32,335 nt of DNA from Candidatus Poribacteria bacterium (GTDB taxonomy: Bacteria; Poribacteria; WGA-4E; WGA-3G), in contig JAGFCB010000235.1 of the NCBI GenBank assembly GCA_022394775.1, positions 1-32,335 of the forward strand. The letters are read 5' to 3'. Within the stretch, counting starts at the first letter, position 1. Every line of letters starts with the position of its first letter. A program made the position numbers and the translations under genes. Below are positions 9,606 through 18,360 of this stretch, piece by piece. Under the pieces are notes generated by a model that saw only the letters and a list, made by a program, of their open reading frames with translations, did not search any database and had not been told where the DNA came from.

Positions 9606-9634
9606 ATTGTAGCATAATAGATTTCTTTAAGCAA
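9606..9634 (-). promoter_or_regulatory. Probable sigma70 promoter of the glyQS operon
   Basis: On the minus strand TTGCTT, 17 bases, then TACAAT, preceded by TGC to give an extended -10. The predicted start of transcription lies about 40 bases before the glyQS ATG. The -35 matches consensus only in part; the extended -10 compensates. Confidence 0.5.
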
Positions 9635-9648
9635 AGGATTTTGAAGAC

Positions 9649-11055
9649 TTAACATATTAGGAGAGACCAGTCGGGTTCGTCTTCTGGATCGCCGAGGGGA
9701 CCGTGGGCGTTACGGACGATGCGGCGTTGCCTGTCATACCAGTCGGTGTAACTCGTCGCGACTTGGAGTTTGTCATTGCGGGCATCCATCAGGTTTGTAA
9801 GGGTGTTCTCCATTTCGTCTGCCAACGGTTTCGCTTCGGGGTTGTCAATGAGGTTATCCATCTGCAACGGATCTGCTTCCACATCATATAACATCCGTTT
9901 ACCGTTGAGCCAGCGTGCGTAACTGTGTGTTTTTGTACGGACACCGCGCCACTCATTTCCGTCCACAAGATAATCATAGGTTGCACCGAAGTTCATCGTT
10001 AGGACGGCTTCCTGTTCAAAGGTATCGGTTTCGCCACACCAAGCGTCTGACAGGTCGTAGCCTTCAACGGTTCGCGGCGGTTGGATACCGCATAACCCGC
10101 AGAGCGATGGGAACAGGTCAACGGGTGATGTGAGTGTATCACAGGTGCGGTGGTTTCCATCAAAGACCCCGGGAAGCCGCATAATCAGCGGCACTTTGAT
10201 GGATTCTTCGTAGGGTTCACGTTTTGCCCAGAAATTGATGCCTTGCGCGCCGCCTTGCGTTCCGTGATCGGATCCGAAGACAAGCAGCGTGTTTTCGACG
10301 CGTCCTGTTCTTTCAAGATACGCCATCAATTCACCAAGCATATCGTCTACGGTTAGGACCATAGCGAGGTAGTGTCGGTAAATATTCAACGACTGTTCTC
10401 GAACCGAATCTGGAACGTTTGCGGGGAGTTGGAGTTCAGCAGGCAGTCGGTCATAATATTCTTGTGGCGCGAACTCATAAGGCGTGGAGTGCGCTTGGTG
10501 CGGAGAGATAAACAGACAAAACGGCGTATCATCCACATCACCCATAAACTGAAAAGCGTATCGGTTCAGCGCGTCGGTTTCGTAGCCTTCCCATCTCTCG
10601 TTTCGCCAGTCTTCGTCAAGGTTCACAGTCCCATTGAAATAGTCGGTGTGGAAGTTATAACCACGCCAATGTTGGAATCCGAGGCGGTCGCGTCCTTCCG
10701 GAACGTAGTCGCGCCCGCCGATTTCTGGGAACGAACCGGTATGGAGATGCCATTTACCGACCCACGCTGTCCGGTAACCGTTTCGACTGAAAACATCACC
10801 GAGGCCGATTTCGTCGTGCCGAGTTTTGACGAAGTTGATGAGATGTCCCGTCGTCTGTGGGTGCCGTCCAGTGAGAAGCATGGAACGATATGGTGTGCAG
10901 ACAGGTGCAGTAGCGATTGCATTTGAAAAGACGGTGCCTTCCTGCGCAAGCCGATCGATGTGTGGCGTTTCAATCTGCGTGTCACCGTATACCGGCAGTG
11001 AGCATGCCCGGATCTGATCTGCAAGGAGATAAACGATGTTCGGTCTATCTGTCAT
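9649..11055 (-). CDS. Type I (formylglycine) sulfatase
   Basis: 468 residues. It would hydrolyse a sulfate ester using a formylglycine made from C53 in the motif C-T-P-Y-R (C-x-P-x-R), followed by SMLLTGRHP. Metal-site residues are visible as D13 (YLLADQ) and D263-H264 (FGSDHG); K101/H103 in GKWHLH and H186 in SPHQAH fit the active site. No signal peptide is evident, so it appears cytoplasmic, unlike many carbohydrate sulfatases. The ADQ rather than DD at the first metal site is shared by one branch of the family. It follows the PorV-like gene by 11 bases and probably shares its transcript. No formylglycine-generating enzyme is encoded in the window. The substrate cannot be told from sequence; a phosphonate or phosphate ester hydrolase is a less likely alternative. 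Confidence 0.93.
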   Translation of the reverse strand: MTDRPNIVYLLADQIRACSLPVYGDTQIETPHIDRLAQEGTVFSNAIATAPVCTPYRSMLLTGRHPQTTGHLINFVKTRHDEIGLGDVFSRNGYRTAWVGKWHLHTGSFPEIGGRDYVPEGRDRLGFQHWRGYNFHTDYFNGTVNLDEDWRNERWEGYETDALNRYAFQFMGDVDDTPFCLFISPHQAHSTPYEFAPQEYYDRLPAELQLPANVPDSVREQSLNIYRHYLAMVLTVDDMLGELMAYLERTGRVENTLLVFGSDHGTQGGAQGINFWAKREPYEESIKVPLIMRLPGVFDGNHRTCDTLTSPVDLFPSLCGLCGIQPPRTVEGYDLSDAWCGETDTFEQEAVLTMNFGATYDYLVDGNEWRGVRTKTHSYARWLNGKRMLYDVEADPLQMDNLIDNPEAKPLADEMENTLTNLMDARNDKLQVATSYTDWYDRQRRIVRNAHGPLGDPEDEPDWSLLIC

Positions 11056-11066
11056 GTTCGTTGCCT

Positions 11067-12131
11067 TTAGAACTGTAGCCCTAAACTCACGCGGTGTGCT
11101 TGTTGTAGGTGTCCAAAATCGGCGTAAGCATAATCAAGAGCGATTAACCGCTTACCCAGCGTGAGGTGGATACCCAAACCGAGTGTAAGTCCCTCTTCAT
11201 CGTCTCTCCAATCCTCCCCCAACCGGAATTTGTAGCCACTGCGAATCGCTGCCATCTTTTTGTACCAATACTCCATACCGATGTTCAACCGTTCGCTATT
11301 GTCGTTCGGATGGTTTGCATCGAGTGCAAGCGTGAGGAGGTTATCCCCAGAATCAATGACATCGTAAGCAACACCGAGCCGGAAGTTAGAGGGCAGCGGG
11401 AATTCGATCGTCTCTAACGCTGCTTTCCGAGCCGGATTCGTTGTGTCAGGGAACGGACGATAATCTGCTGTTCTTGGGTCCCCGGCTTCTTCGGCGCCGC
11501 TCTCCAGATCGGGACCGCTGAAACGCATCTCTGGTCCGAAGTTTGAAAAACACATCCCGATGCGTAGACTCCGCCAACCGGTATGGTATAGAGTTCCGAC
11601 ATCAACGGCGACACCTTTTGCACTTTCCCGATGGATCTGCTGGTGGATGTATTTGGCGTTGATCCCAAAGGAGAGTTTAACACCGGATTCCTTTTCGTAG
11701 AGTTGTCTGGCATACGCCACCGAGAGTGCAGTGTCCCATGCAGAGAACCAAAGCCCCGTGCCATCTGGCTTTGTGAGTGTGGTAATCTCCATGTCAGGGA
11801 CGTTGAGGAAGGTAACACTTGCGCCAATAGTGCCGACGTTTTCTATCGGTGTCGCGAACGCTAAGTAGTTATAACGAATATCGGCAAGCCAGATTGTATG
11901 TGTATCTGAAAAACTGGTTTTTTCGAGTTGGCTTATCCCTGCTGGGTTCCAGTAGATACTGGTGACATCATTGGCGAGTGCGCCGAACGCACCACCAAGA
12001 CTGTCCACCCGTGCACCGGGACCGATTTTTAGAAACTGGGCACCCGCTGTGCCGACGTTGGTCGTGGCATGACCGGGAACGACCCACAGTGCCAGAAGTG
12101 AAAATAAAAGCGTATAAATTATATATCGCAT
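11067..12131 (-). CDS. PorV/PorQ-family outer-membrane beta-barrel protein
   Basis: 354 residues. A signal peptide (MRYIIYTLLFSLLALWVVPGHA) is followed by FLKIGPGARVDSLGGAFGALANDVTSIYWNPAGIS, cited here by its parts GARVDSLGGA and YWNPAGIS, which are marks of the PorV/UPF0164 group. The remainder is made of alternating beta strands ending in an aromatic C-terminus (SLGLQF), as expected for an outer-membrane barrel. In Bacteroidetes, PorV shuttles cargo of the type IX secretion system to the surface. A ribosome site AGGAG stands at normal distance from the ATG. It lies 12 bases after the gene for a large exported protein with a type-IX-like C-terminal domain, which suggests that they work together. 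It lies 11 bases before the sulfatase gene. Confidence 0.88.
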   Translation of the reverse strand: MRYIIYTLLFSLLALWVVPGHATTNVGTAGAQFLKIGPGARVDSLGGAFGALANDVTSIYWNPAGISQLEKTSFSDTHTIWLADIRYNYLAFATPIENVGTIGASVTFLNVPDMEITTLTKPDGTGLWFSAWDTALSVAYARQLYEKESGVKLSFGINAKYIHQQIHRESAKGVAVDVGTLYHTGWRSLRIGMCFSNFGPEMRFSGPDLESGAEEAGDPRTADYRPFPDTTNPARKAALETIEFPLPSNFRLGVAYDVIDSGDNLLTLALDANHPNDNSERLNIGMEYWYKKMAAIRSGYKFRLGEDWRDDEEGLTLGLGIHLTLGKRLIALDYAYADFGHLQQAHRVSLGLQF

Positions 12132-12143
12132 GGATTTCTCCTG

Positions 12144-15137
12144 TTATCGAATAATTGCGAATCTACCGATTTTGTTGCCGACGACCGTATCACTTTCATC
12201 GCGGGCTTCGACATGATAAATATAAATCCCACTCGCGAGTGCCTGATTATAGCGATTGAGGAGTTCAAACGTTGCTGTCCCCCCTTTGTCCCCTTGTAAC
12301 GAACGGTCATCCGGGGCGACATCCGGGTGGTAAGTGGCATCACTTTCGTGTTCAATTGTCCGTACTAATTCGCCTGCTAATGTATAAATCCGAATGGTAC
12401 ACCGCGGTGGTAGATGTGTAAAGAAGATCTTGTCCGCCCCTTCCGAAATTACTGCCCTATTCGTGACGAAATAGGGGTTTGGCACAACGCGAATTTTTCC
12501 GAGGTCGGCTTCAATGTTTTCAGCGTCCAGCGTCTCTTCTTTTGTTATCAACAGAAATTCGTCGCCATCTTGCGGCGCGCTGATGCCGCCCATTTCAACG
12601 GTAAAGATATCGCCTGCCGAAATTTCTCCGTTAGGGTCTTTGATGTAGACGTAACCACCCCGGATGAAAATTCGGAAGAAGCCGGGTGTCTCGGCGGGGA
12701 CGTATTCATCACGCCAACCAGTGCCTGTTAGAATGGCGTATCCATCGACGCGTTGATCGTTAAATTGGATTTCTTCGCCAGTGTCCTCGTCCACCACCTT
12801 GACATGTGTATCGTCAACAAACGTAATCGAGTAGGTGTGGGGACGATAGTACGTTACCCAAAAGATGTTCGGCCAGGTGTTCTCACCGACACCTGGGGAG
12901 TGGATGTTTACCTCCCATCCGGTCACTGTGCCTGCTGTCAATTTGACATCGTTAATCGGATTTTCGGTTGGACTTCCGTAGGACACGTCAACACCTGTTA
13001 TTTTTAAGACAATACCATCGAACATCGGGGAAAGGACTTCAACGGCTTCTTGATGGAGCGGGTCATACCAGTCAAAGGATTGCGCCTCGACGACAGTTTG
13101 GTTTGTCGTTGTGTTGACAATCTCATAAGCAGGCGGTTGATAACCGGGCCCGGTAATATATGCAGCGGGCCCCGTCTGTTTCGCGCCCGACCAGACGATT
13201 TTATAATCGTGTCCTGTGACCTTGTTCGGGGCAAGCACCATCGGTTCAACGGTAACACTCCCTTGTCCCTGCTGTTCTATATCAACAGTCGGTCCACGGT
13301 ATCCAGCCGGTTGTGCACGCGGCACGACATGGAGCATCGTCTCAATCTGACTGCTCTCCATCGCAATCAACCCTGTTTTGGGGTTCCCTGTGTCATAAGA
13401 AGTAACGGCGTAGGTGTATTCAAGCCCGTTGGTTAAACCTTCATCGGTATAGAAATTCTTGATGCCTGCATCCTCACCGAGTGCTTGTGAAGGTGTAGAA
13501 ACGACGCGGAAAATATCGCCAGCGACAGGCGGTCCTGAGGGACCGTCACTAATTTTTACATAAAGCCCACCGAAGTAGATGTTAGCACCGGAACGATATG
13601 TCCCGTCGGGATAAGGTTCACCGGTATTGGGATCCTTGATGACAACATAACCGCCACCATCTGCTGGAAACGCCGCGTTATAAGGCATGACTTCCCAGAG
13701 TGTTGTGTTGACCACTTCAAAGGTTGTGCTGGAATTGAATTTGATCATGTAGACGGCACTCTTGAAGAAATCAGCGAAGAAGGGTTCATCGCCCTCACTT
13801 TCAATCTTAGTGTCCGACTGCTTACCGACGTGCGATACTGTGAAGAAATTGCCGGTCGCACTCGGTTTGTCAAACTCCATCAGCATTGTCCAGTCTTCGA
13901 CCGGATCGCCGGTGGCTTCGTCGTAGGAGACATCACGCCTGTAGACCCGATAGCCTTCAAAGATTTTCTCAGGGTCGGTTACGTCAATATATTCTTCGAT
14001 ATTCTTGCCAACACCGTTATCAACCCAGCGTCCTTCGCTTTCCCAGACGAGCGTTACTTGTTGGTCAGCGGGATAAACCGTTACCAGCGGGGAGGGCGGT
14101 GGTGCGGGTGCGACGTAATCGTCATCATACAATTTCTGTGCCCAGTCTGCGGAGGCTTGCAAACCAGCAAGTCCTTCACCGATTGCTACGGCAATGATGA
14201 TATTGAAGGATTCCCCCGGGCCTAAGGATTCAACCGGTCCGTACGATTGAATAAAGCGTTGGTCGTCATAGTTTGCCGGTAGAGGTTCAACACCGGGAAC
14301 GCTAATTAGGGCGTACATCTCAGCATCGGTTGATGGATCAGTAGAAATCGTAATCCGTTTGTGTGCTGCGAATGGAATCTTTGCAGCGGCATCTTCCGGA
14401 TTATCGCCTATGTATGCATCCAATACCCGTAAACCGATATATCCGGGTGCAGAGGCGTTGGAGAATCCGTAAGAGAGATAACGGTTCGGATGATCCACAG
14501 GGTTGAGTGCGTCCGGTGTTTGATCAAGGGCAACGAAGTCATCGGCTGAGTAACTTGCCGTGCCTGTTTCGTTACTGGAGATGTCTACATCGTACCGGAA
14601 CGCCATAAACACGTCTTCAAGCGTGTCGTTGCCGACATTTTTGACGTTATACTCAAGAATAAAGAAGTCGTAGAGCGGTGCGTAACTCCATTGGAACCCA
14701 TTCACCTCAAGTTCTAATCCGAGAATCGTGCCTTTATTTGCATCAGGGTTCGTATCAGAGCATTTGAACATAATGGCCTGATTTGTCGGCGTTCCTTTTG
14801 TTGTCAGCCCCGGCTTGTCTGAAACGACTTCCGAGACATCATCGGTGGGCCAAAATTCGCTTTGTCTGCCATCTGCTTCAGAAACAGCGATCTCACCGCC
14901 CTTTTTAGCACCGATCCAGATGTCGCCTTCAAAGATGTAAGAATCGTTTGTTCCTGCGGGCCACCATCCTGAAGGGTTGGCAGTCGGGTTACTCGGATAC
15001 CCGACGACTCCGGTGTTAAAGATAGCAGACGACAAATTGCCTACATCGAGTGCTTTCCAATCCACTTGCGCACTTATAGGTGATACTGCAAGTGCCAAAA
15101 TCGTGGATAGGAAGAGTGTATATCGTATTAGTTTCAT
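12144..15137 (-). CDS. Large exported protein with FlgD-like/type IX sorting-like C-terminal domain
   Basis: 997 residues. Signal peptide with likely cleavage after ISA at about residue 23. The body is beta-rich; a segment after about residue 340 (PADQQVTLVWES, then FEGYRVYRRD) looks like fibronectin type III folds, and there are no enzyme motifs that I recognise. The last about 110 residues, from KIRVVPNPYFVTN through IRIYTLAGELVRTIEH to LASGIYIYHVEA and GRFAIIR, match the FlgD-Ig/type IX C-terminal target style. AGGAGC precedes the ATG. The gene directly precedes the PorV-like gene, so a surface protein exported with PorV help is the simplest reading. It follows the glycosyltransferase gene by 32 bases. 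The precise role is unknown. Confidence 0.88.
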   Translation of the reverse strand: MKLIRYTLFLSTILALAVSPISAQVDWKALDVGNLSSAIFNTGVVGYPSNPTANPSGWWPAGTNDSYIFEGDIWIGAKKGGEIAVSEADGRQSEFWPTDDVSEVVSDKPGLTTKGTPTNQAIMFKCSDTNPDANKGTILGLELEVNGFQWSYAPLYDFFILEYNVKNVGNDTLEDVFMAFRYDVDISSNETGTASYSADDFVALDQTPDALNPVDHPNRYLSYGFSNASAPGYIGLRVLDAYIGDNPEDAAAKIPFAAHKRITISTDPSTDAEMYALISVPGVEPLPANYDDQRFIQSYGPVESLGPGESFNIIIAVAIGEGLAGLQASADWAQKLYDDDYVAPAPPPSPLVTVYPADQQVTLVWESEGRWVDNGVGKNIEEYIDVTDPEKIFEGYRVYRRDVSYDEATGDPVEDWTMLMEFDKPSATGNFFTVSHVGKQSDTKIESEGDEPFFADFFKSAVYMIKFNSSTTFEVVNTTLWEVMPYNAAFPADGGGYVVIKDPNTGEPYPDGTYRSGANIYFGGLYVKISDGPSGPPVAGDIFRVVSTPSQALGEDAGIKNFYTDEGLTNGLEYTYAVTSYDTGNPKTGLIAMESSQIETMLHVVPRAQPAGYRGPTVDIEQQGQGSVTVEPMVLAPNKVTGHDYKIVWSGAKQTGPAAYITGPGYQPPAYEIVNTTTNQTVVEAQSFDWYDPLHQEAVEVLSPMFDGIVLKITGVDVSYGSPTENPINDVKLTAGTVTGWEVNIHSPGVGENTWPNIFWVTYYRPHTYSITFVDDTHVKVVDEDTGEEIQFNDQRVDGYAILTGTGWRDEYVPAETPGFFRIFIRGGYVYIKDPNGEISAGDIFTVEMGGISAPQDGDEFLLITKEETLDAENIEADLGKIRVVPNPYFVTNRAVISEGADKIFFTHLPPRCTIRIYTLAGELVRTIEHESDATYHPDVAPDDRSLQGDKGGTATFELLNRYNQALASGIYIYHVEARDESDTVVGNKIGRFAIIR

Positions 15138-15169
15138 AAATTGCTCCTATGAATATCTATAAATTATTA

Positions 15170-16978
15170 TTACTCTTGTGTTTCCGTGATTTCAAAAACT
15201 CGATACCGTTGTGTTTTTCCATTCCCGACATCTATCTCACCTTCAAGAAACAGCGGATAATCGTAAACCGTATCCTTGATAGAAAAGAGATACGGAATTG
15301 CGCCCGCTTCACGTGCTGTTTTGGCTTGGCTCTTAAAATCTCGCGGTGCTTTCATGTGCACATTGTAAATCTGGTATGTTGAACGGTCGGCATAATACAT
15401 CAGATCAAAGTGTGCACCGACGCGCTCGTCGTCGAGAAAATAGCAAGCGTTTTCTGGCATCTCACGTTGAAGGCGTGGACCACTCTTTTCATACAGCGGG
15501 ATTTTGCTGTTGCGTTCCGTGACCTTATACGCGGCATCCACATAGCCTCTCGCATAGAACAAGGCAATCGCCAATGCGACTATCCGGAGTCCAAGCCATA
15601 ACCATCTTTGCCAGTTATATCGGCGAACCAGCATATAAATACCAGCAAAAACAGCGAGCAGTACGCCGAACCCAATAATCTGCTCAACAATCCAGAAATT
15701 TGTCTCAATAAAAGGAGCGATTTTTTTCAGTCCATCAAACTGGTCCCGCCCTTTAACCAAAGTCCGCCCGCCAGAGATGATCGTAATCGCGAGCATCCCT
15801 GCCCCCCAAATAGATGTATAGGCCCAGTCTCGTCGTTGCCATGCGCGACTGATAACTGCTGCCAAACAGATCAGCAACGGTGGCACGGCAATCATTGTTG
15901 CTGACGGTGTTTTTGTTTCTGCGAGCGTGTGCGGGACAATGACCCCAATACCCCACGCTAACACGAACAATTCCGCTAAATTCCAGCGTCTGAACATCAC
16001 CACTAACAGACATAAAACTATCGCGAAAAGGGCAGCATAGAACACCGGATAGAACAGCGGCATATAGTCAAACAGCGGTCGATCCCAACTCGCGCCCCAA
16101 CTTTCGACATCCGTATTCAGATGGTCGAGAACGCGTTTGTGTTCCCATAAGAATTCTTTCCTATAGTAGATCAAGCAATAGGTCGCCCATGGTGCGACTG
16201 TCGCAATTCCCGCCAAAAGTTGTACGCCGATGTCGCTGAGTCGGATCTTTTCGTCTACCCCCTCGGTTTGTGCATCATCATCGGATGTGTGTCTCTTGTA
16301 ATAAATCTGTTTCCCTTTTACAACACCCCAAACGACGAGTGCGATACCGAACGTAATACAAGCGAGGTAGCTTTTCGAGAGATACGCGATCCCCATCGCT
16401 ACACCTGATAAGATGTAATTCCGCCGTTTCCCGGTCCGAATTGCACGGAGCAGGAACCAACATGAAACTTGCACCCAGAGCAGTAACGCAATATCAATAT
16501 GATCCGAATAGCGATAGCCGTGAACGGACGCAAAGAGAAACGGGTTGAATCCCTGAAGAAACGCGGCGATAAGCCCTGCCCGTTTGTCAAAGAGATCCGC
16601 AGCGATCCGATACGTCAACCACGCCGTTACAACAAGACTGATTGCAGACGGCAATCGGAGCGCGAACGTATTGATACCGAAAATCAGGTGCGAGAGCCAG
16701 ATTGTCCACATTCCCACAGGTGGTTTATGCAGCCAGATATGGTTCTCGCCCCAACCTTTGTAGTCGTAAGGGAGCCACGGTTGATCGTAGAGCGTGAATT
16801 TGAGCGGATGTTTCGTCAAATTCCGTGCAACGACTGCGTGGAACCCTTCATCCCAATAGGTAATCCCACTGTGCCCAACATTCCGCAACACCAAAGCACC
16901 GGAAGCGATTAGGATGCAAATTAGTATAATTCTTATGCGTGTAGATTCGCTTTTTAAGCGGGACCCTTCAAGATTCAT
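15170..16978 (-). CDS. GT39/ArnT-like membrane glycosyltransferase
   Basis: 602 residues. An integral inner-membrane protein with about ten to twelve hydrophobic segments, for example IILICILIASGALVL (18-32) and the run LAVFAGIYMLVRR. The first periplasmic loop carries ITYWDEGFHAVVARNL with the acidic pair D43-E44 expected for C-type glycosyltransferases of the PMT/ArnT group, which transfer a sugar from a polyprenyl-phosphate donor. Further family marks are WLHKPPVGMWTIW and FALRLPSAI. The C-terminal 150 residues form a soluble periplasmic domain. No strong ribosome site is seen before the ATG at 16978. It leads a same-strand group with the 997-residue exported protein and PorV, so modification of exported or envelope material is an attractive but unproven role. 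Confidence 0.88.
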   Translation of the reverse strand: MNLEGSRLKSESTRIRIILICILIASGALVLRNVGHSGITYWDEGFHAVVARNLTKHPLKFTLYDQPWLPYDYKGWGENHIWLHKPPVGMWTIWLSHLIFGINTFALRLPSAISLVVTAWLTYRIAADLFDKRAGLIAAFLQGFNPFLFASVHGYRYSDHIDIALLLWVQVSCWFLLRAIRTGKRRNYILSGVAMGIAYLSKSYLACITFGIALVVWGVVKGKQIYYKRHTSDDDAQTEGVDEKIRLSDIGVQLLAGIATVAPWATYCLIYYRKEFLWEHKRVLDHLNTDVESWGASWDRPLFDYMPLFYPVFYAALFAIVLCLLVVMFRRWNLAELFVLAWGIGVIVPHTLAETKTPSATMIAVPPLLICLAAVISRAWQRRDWAYTSIWGAGMLAITIISGGRTLVKGRDQFDGLKKIAPFIETNFWIVEQIIGFGVLLAVFAGIYMLVRRYNWQRWLWLGLRIVALAIALFYARGYVDAAYKVTERNSKIPLYEKSGPRLQREMPENACYFLDDERVGAHFDLMYYADRSTYQIYNVHMKAPRDFKSQAKTAREAGAIPYLFSIKDTVYDYPLFLEGEIDVGNGKTQRYRVFEITETQE

Positions 16979-17013
16979 CTGGCTCAGTTATTAGTATCAA
17001 CGTAAATTAATGT

Positions 17014-17041
17014 ATTTTAATTGTTATGTGATAGCGATCAA
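17014..17041 (-). promoter_or_regulatory. Possible sigma70 promoter upstream of the glycosyltransferase
   Basis: Minus strand TTGATC, 16 bases, TAAAAT. It would start a leader of about 30 bases before the ATG at 16978. The surrounding stretch is AT-rich, so a chance match is possible. Confidence 0.4.
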
Positions 17042-17059
17042 GTAAAGTTTCATCAAAGG

Positions 17060-17140
17060 TTATAGATTCAATTTGGAATCAGAAAAGCGTGATAAGATGA
17101 CATCACCGCGTTTAATGAGTGTGAATTCGTGTACTTTCAT
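17060..17140 (-). CDS. Possible 26-residue peptide or gene remnant
   Basis: A short frame of 26 codons (MKVHEFTLIKRGDVIL to SDSKLNL) begins 14 bases after the stop of the membrane protein at 17155. A GAGAAG stands 6 bases before its ATG. The opening HEFTLI resembles the start of a small hypothetical family, but the rest does not follow it, so this may be a truncated remnant or chance. I have no function to offer. Confidence 0.2.
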   Translation of the reverse strand: MKVHEFTLIKRGDVILSRFSDSKLNL

Positions 17141-17154
17141 AATCAACTTCTCAC

Positions 17155-17790
17155 TTATAGTAGTTCCATGATGATGTTTTGAAAGAAAAACACCGCCCCA
17201 ATTCCAAGAGCAGCCATCAGTATTCCCATTACCAGATAGATAATACAAGTTGTTAGATTCACAGACACAGAGGATTTACGAAAATACTGGTTCATGGCAG
17301 CGACTATCTCCGTAAGCTGAGAACGATGCTTGCGTTGTTTGATCTTAATCACCCCTGATCCCACCCAAGATTGAACAGACACCTGAAGATCCGCTTCAAT
17401 AGATGTAAGTCGTATGGAAGACAGCATTTCCTCATAAGGCAGTTGTAATTCTTGGAGTGCTGCGAGTAGTGCTTCTCGGAACGATGTATCTGTGATACCG
17501 AATGTAGTGTAACCCTGCAACGTAAAACACATCGTCACAAGGACAACCGTAAAAATGATAGGGTTTAACCACTTTAGTATGAAAGGAATTGAACTTGGAA
17601 AGAAAACCATTGAGATACCCGGTAGAAAAGCAAGTAACATTGCTAATAACAACCATCTACTCGAGACTAAAAAAGGTCGCTTCATTATGATACCCCGTAA
17701 CCCGATTAGTAAGAAAAAGCCCCCCACAATCCCACATATAATCGGGATCATTATGAAATATATTTGAGCAAAGGATTTAGGATCCATCAT
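17155..17790 (-). CDS. Unrecognised four-helix membrane protein
   Basis: 211 residues. Three hydrophobic segments lie in the N-terminal half: about 9-30 (IYFIMIPIICGIVGGFFLLI), 44-62 (WLLLAMLLAFLPGISMVFF) and 70-87. A soluble section of about 95 residues (SFREALLAALQELQLPYEEM through QLTEIVAAMNQYF) follows, then a last segment from about 180 (CIIYLVMGILMAALGIGAVF). I do not recognise the family. An AAGGA lies 6 bases before the ATG at 17790; a TTG at 17793 is the alternative. It is on the same strand as its neighbours but separated from the upstream gene by 325 bases of hairpin repeats, so it may have its own promoter. Base composition is more AT-rich than that of the metabolic genes. Confidence 0.6.
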   Translation of the reverse strand: MMDPKSFAQIYFIMIPIICGIVGGFFLLIGLRGIIMKRPFLVSSRWLLLAMLLAFLPGISMVFFPSSIPFILKWLNPIIFTVVLVTMCFTLQGYTTFGITDTSFREALLAALQELQLPYEEMLSSIRLTSIEADLQVSVQSWVGSGVIKIKQRKHRSQLTEIVAAMNQYFRKSSVSVNLTTCIIYLVMGILMAALGIGAVFFFQNIIMELL

Positions 17791-17841
17791 CAAATTCCTT
17801 TTTTAATGCGCGACTCTTATGAAGTGGAGTACGTATTTAGG

Positions 17842-17923
17842 TACCGCAATCGGTAATTTTTCAACGTGCGATAAATCGCACGACTACGAACCGGTCTGTT
17901 TGTAGTAGGGAAATTCATTGCCC
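17842..17923. repeat. Composite hairpin repeat, first block
   Basis: This is part of a 325-base stretch (17791-18118) with no convincing gene. Three hairpins follow each other: TACCG-CAAT-CGGTA (17842-17855), the perfect 8-bp stem CGTGCGAT-AA-ATCGCACG (17865-17882), and GGGAAAT-TC-ATTGCCC with one mismatch (17908-17923). A 77-codon frame crossing the area (17817-18050) is simply an open reading of the palindromes. Confidence 0.65.
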
Positions 17924-17981
17924 GTCGATTACCGAAATATTTTATTATAGTGGAACCGAAAAATAAATGGACATATTCGTA

Positions 17982-18035
17982 GCATAAACTTTTAGTTTGT
18001 GCCAGTCTGAATGCACTAAATGGGCATTCAGACTG
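17982..18035. repeat. Composite hairpin repeat, second block
   Basis: Two further hairpins lie almost back to back: GCATAAACT-TTT-AGTTTGTGC with a single G-T pair (17982-18002), and a perfect 12-bp stem CAGTCTGAATGC / GCATTCAGACTG with a 9-base loop (18003-18035). The second is the longest perfect inverted repeat that I find in the window. No T-run follows on either strand, so neither reads as an intrinsic terminator. Confidence 0.7.
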
Positions 18036-18118
18036 TTTGAGAGTGCCCAATTAATTATAGGTTTACTATAAATCTCATAAAGTTCGCTTTACAAAATCTT
18101 TTTAGGCAACGCACATTA

Positions 18119-18301
18119 TTACCGGTCAGATTCTCTAATCTTGTTATAGATGTCGGTACCCATAACAACTAATTTCTCGCGGATTTCATCCCAATCGTCG
18201 CGATTCTTCTTGCCTTTATCAAGGATCAGGAATACCACTTTTGTTTCTTTAGGTGAATCATCATATTCATAATCGTAATCTGGTTTTGGAAACAAGGTCA
18301 T
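18119..18301 (-). CDS. Unrecognised 60-residue acidic protein
   Basis: 60 residues beginning MTLFPKPDYDYEYDD and containing a strand-like VVFLILDKGK followed by a probable amphipathic helix (DDWDEIREKLVVMGTDIYNK). The composition is that of a real small soluble protein rather than a shadow frame, with few rare residues and a plausible hydrophobic core. The ribosome site is weak (GAGA before ATG at 18301). It lies 59 bases after the TonB-dependent receptor stop on the same strand, so it may be co-transcribed. It could also be the remaining end of a longer gene. The function is unknown. Confidence 0.45.
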   Translation of the reverse strand: MTLFPKPDYDYEYDDSPKETKVVFLILDKGKKNRDDWDEIREKLVVMGTDIYNKIRESDR

Positions 18302-18360
18302 AACTTTTTCTCTGTGAGCGGAATTACTTTTTCCAGTTGCATTTACGTTTCATTTTCTTC

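Noticed and set aside
10372..10926. 184-codon + strand frame, and a 133-codon minus-strand frame at 10623-11024
   Set aside because: Both lie within the sulfatase gene, which has complete active-site motifs in its own frame.
17817..18050. 77-codon minus-strand frame
   Set aside because: It is a reading of the hairpin repeats; no ribosome site and no protein-like pattern.
17791..18118. CRISPR array
   Set aside because: The hairpins differ from one another, and there is no regular repeat-spacer period.
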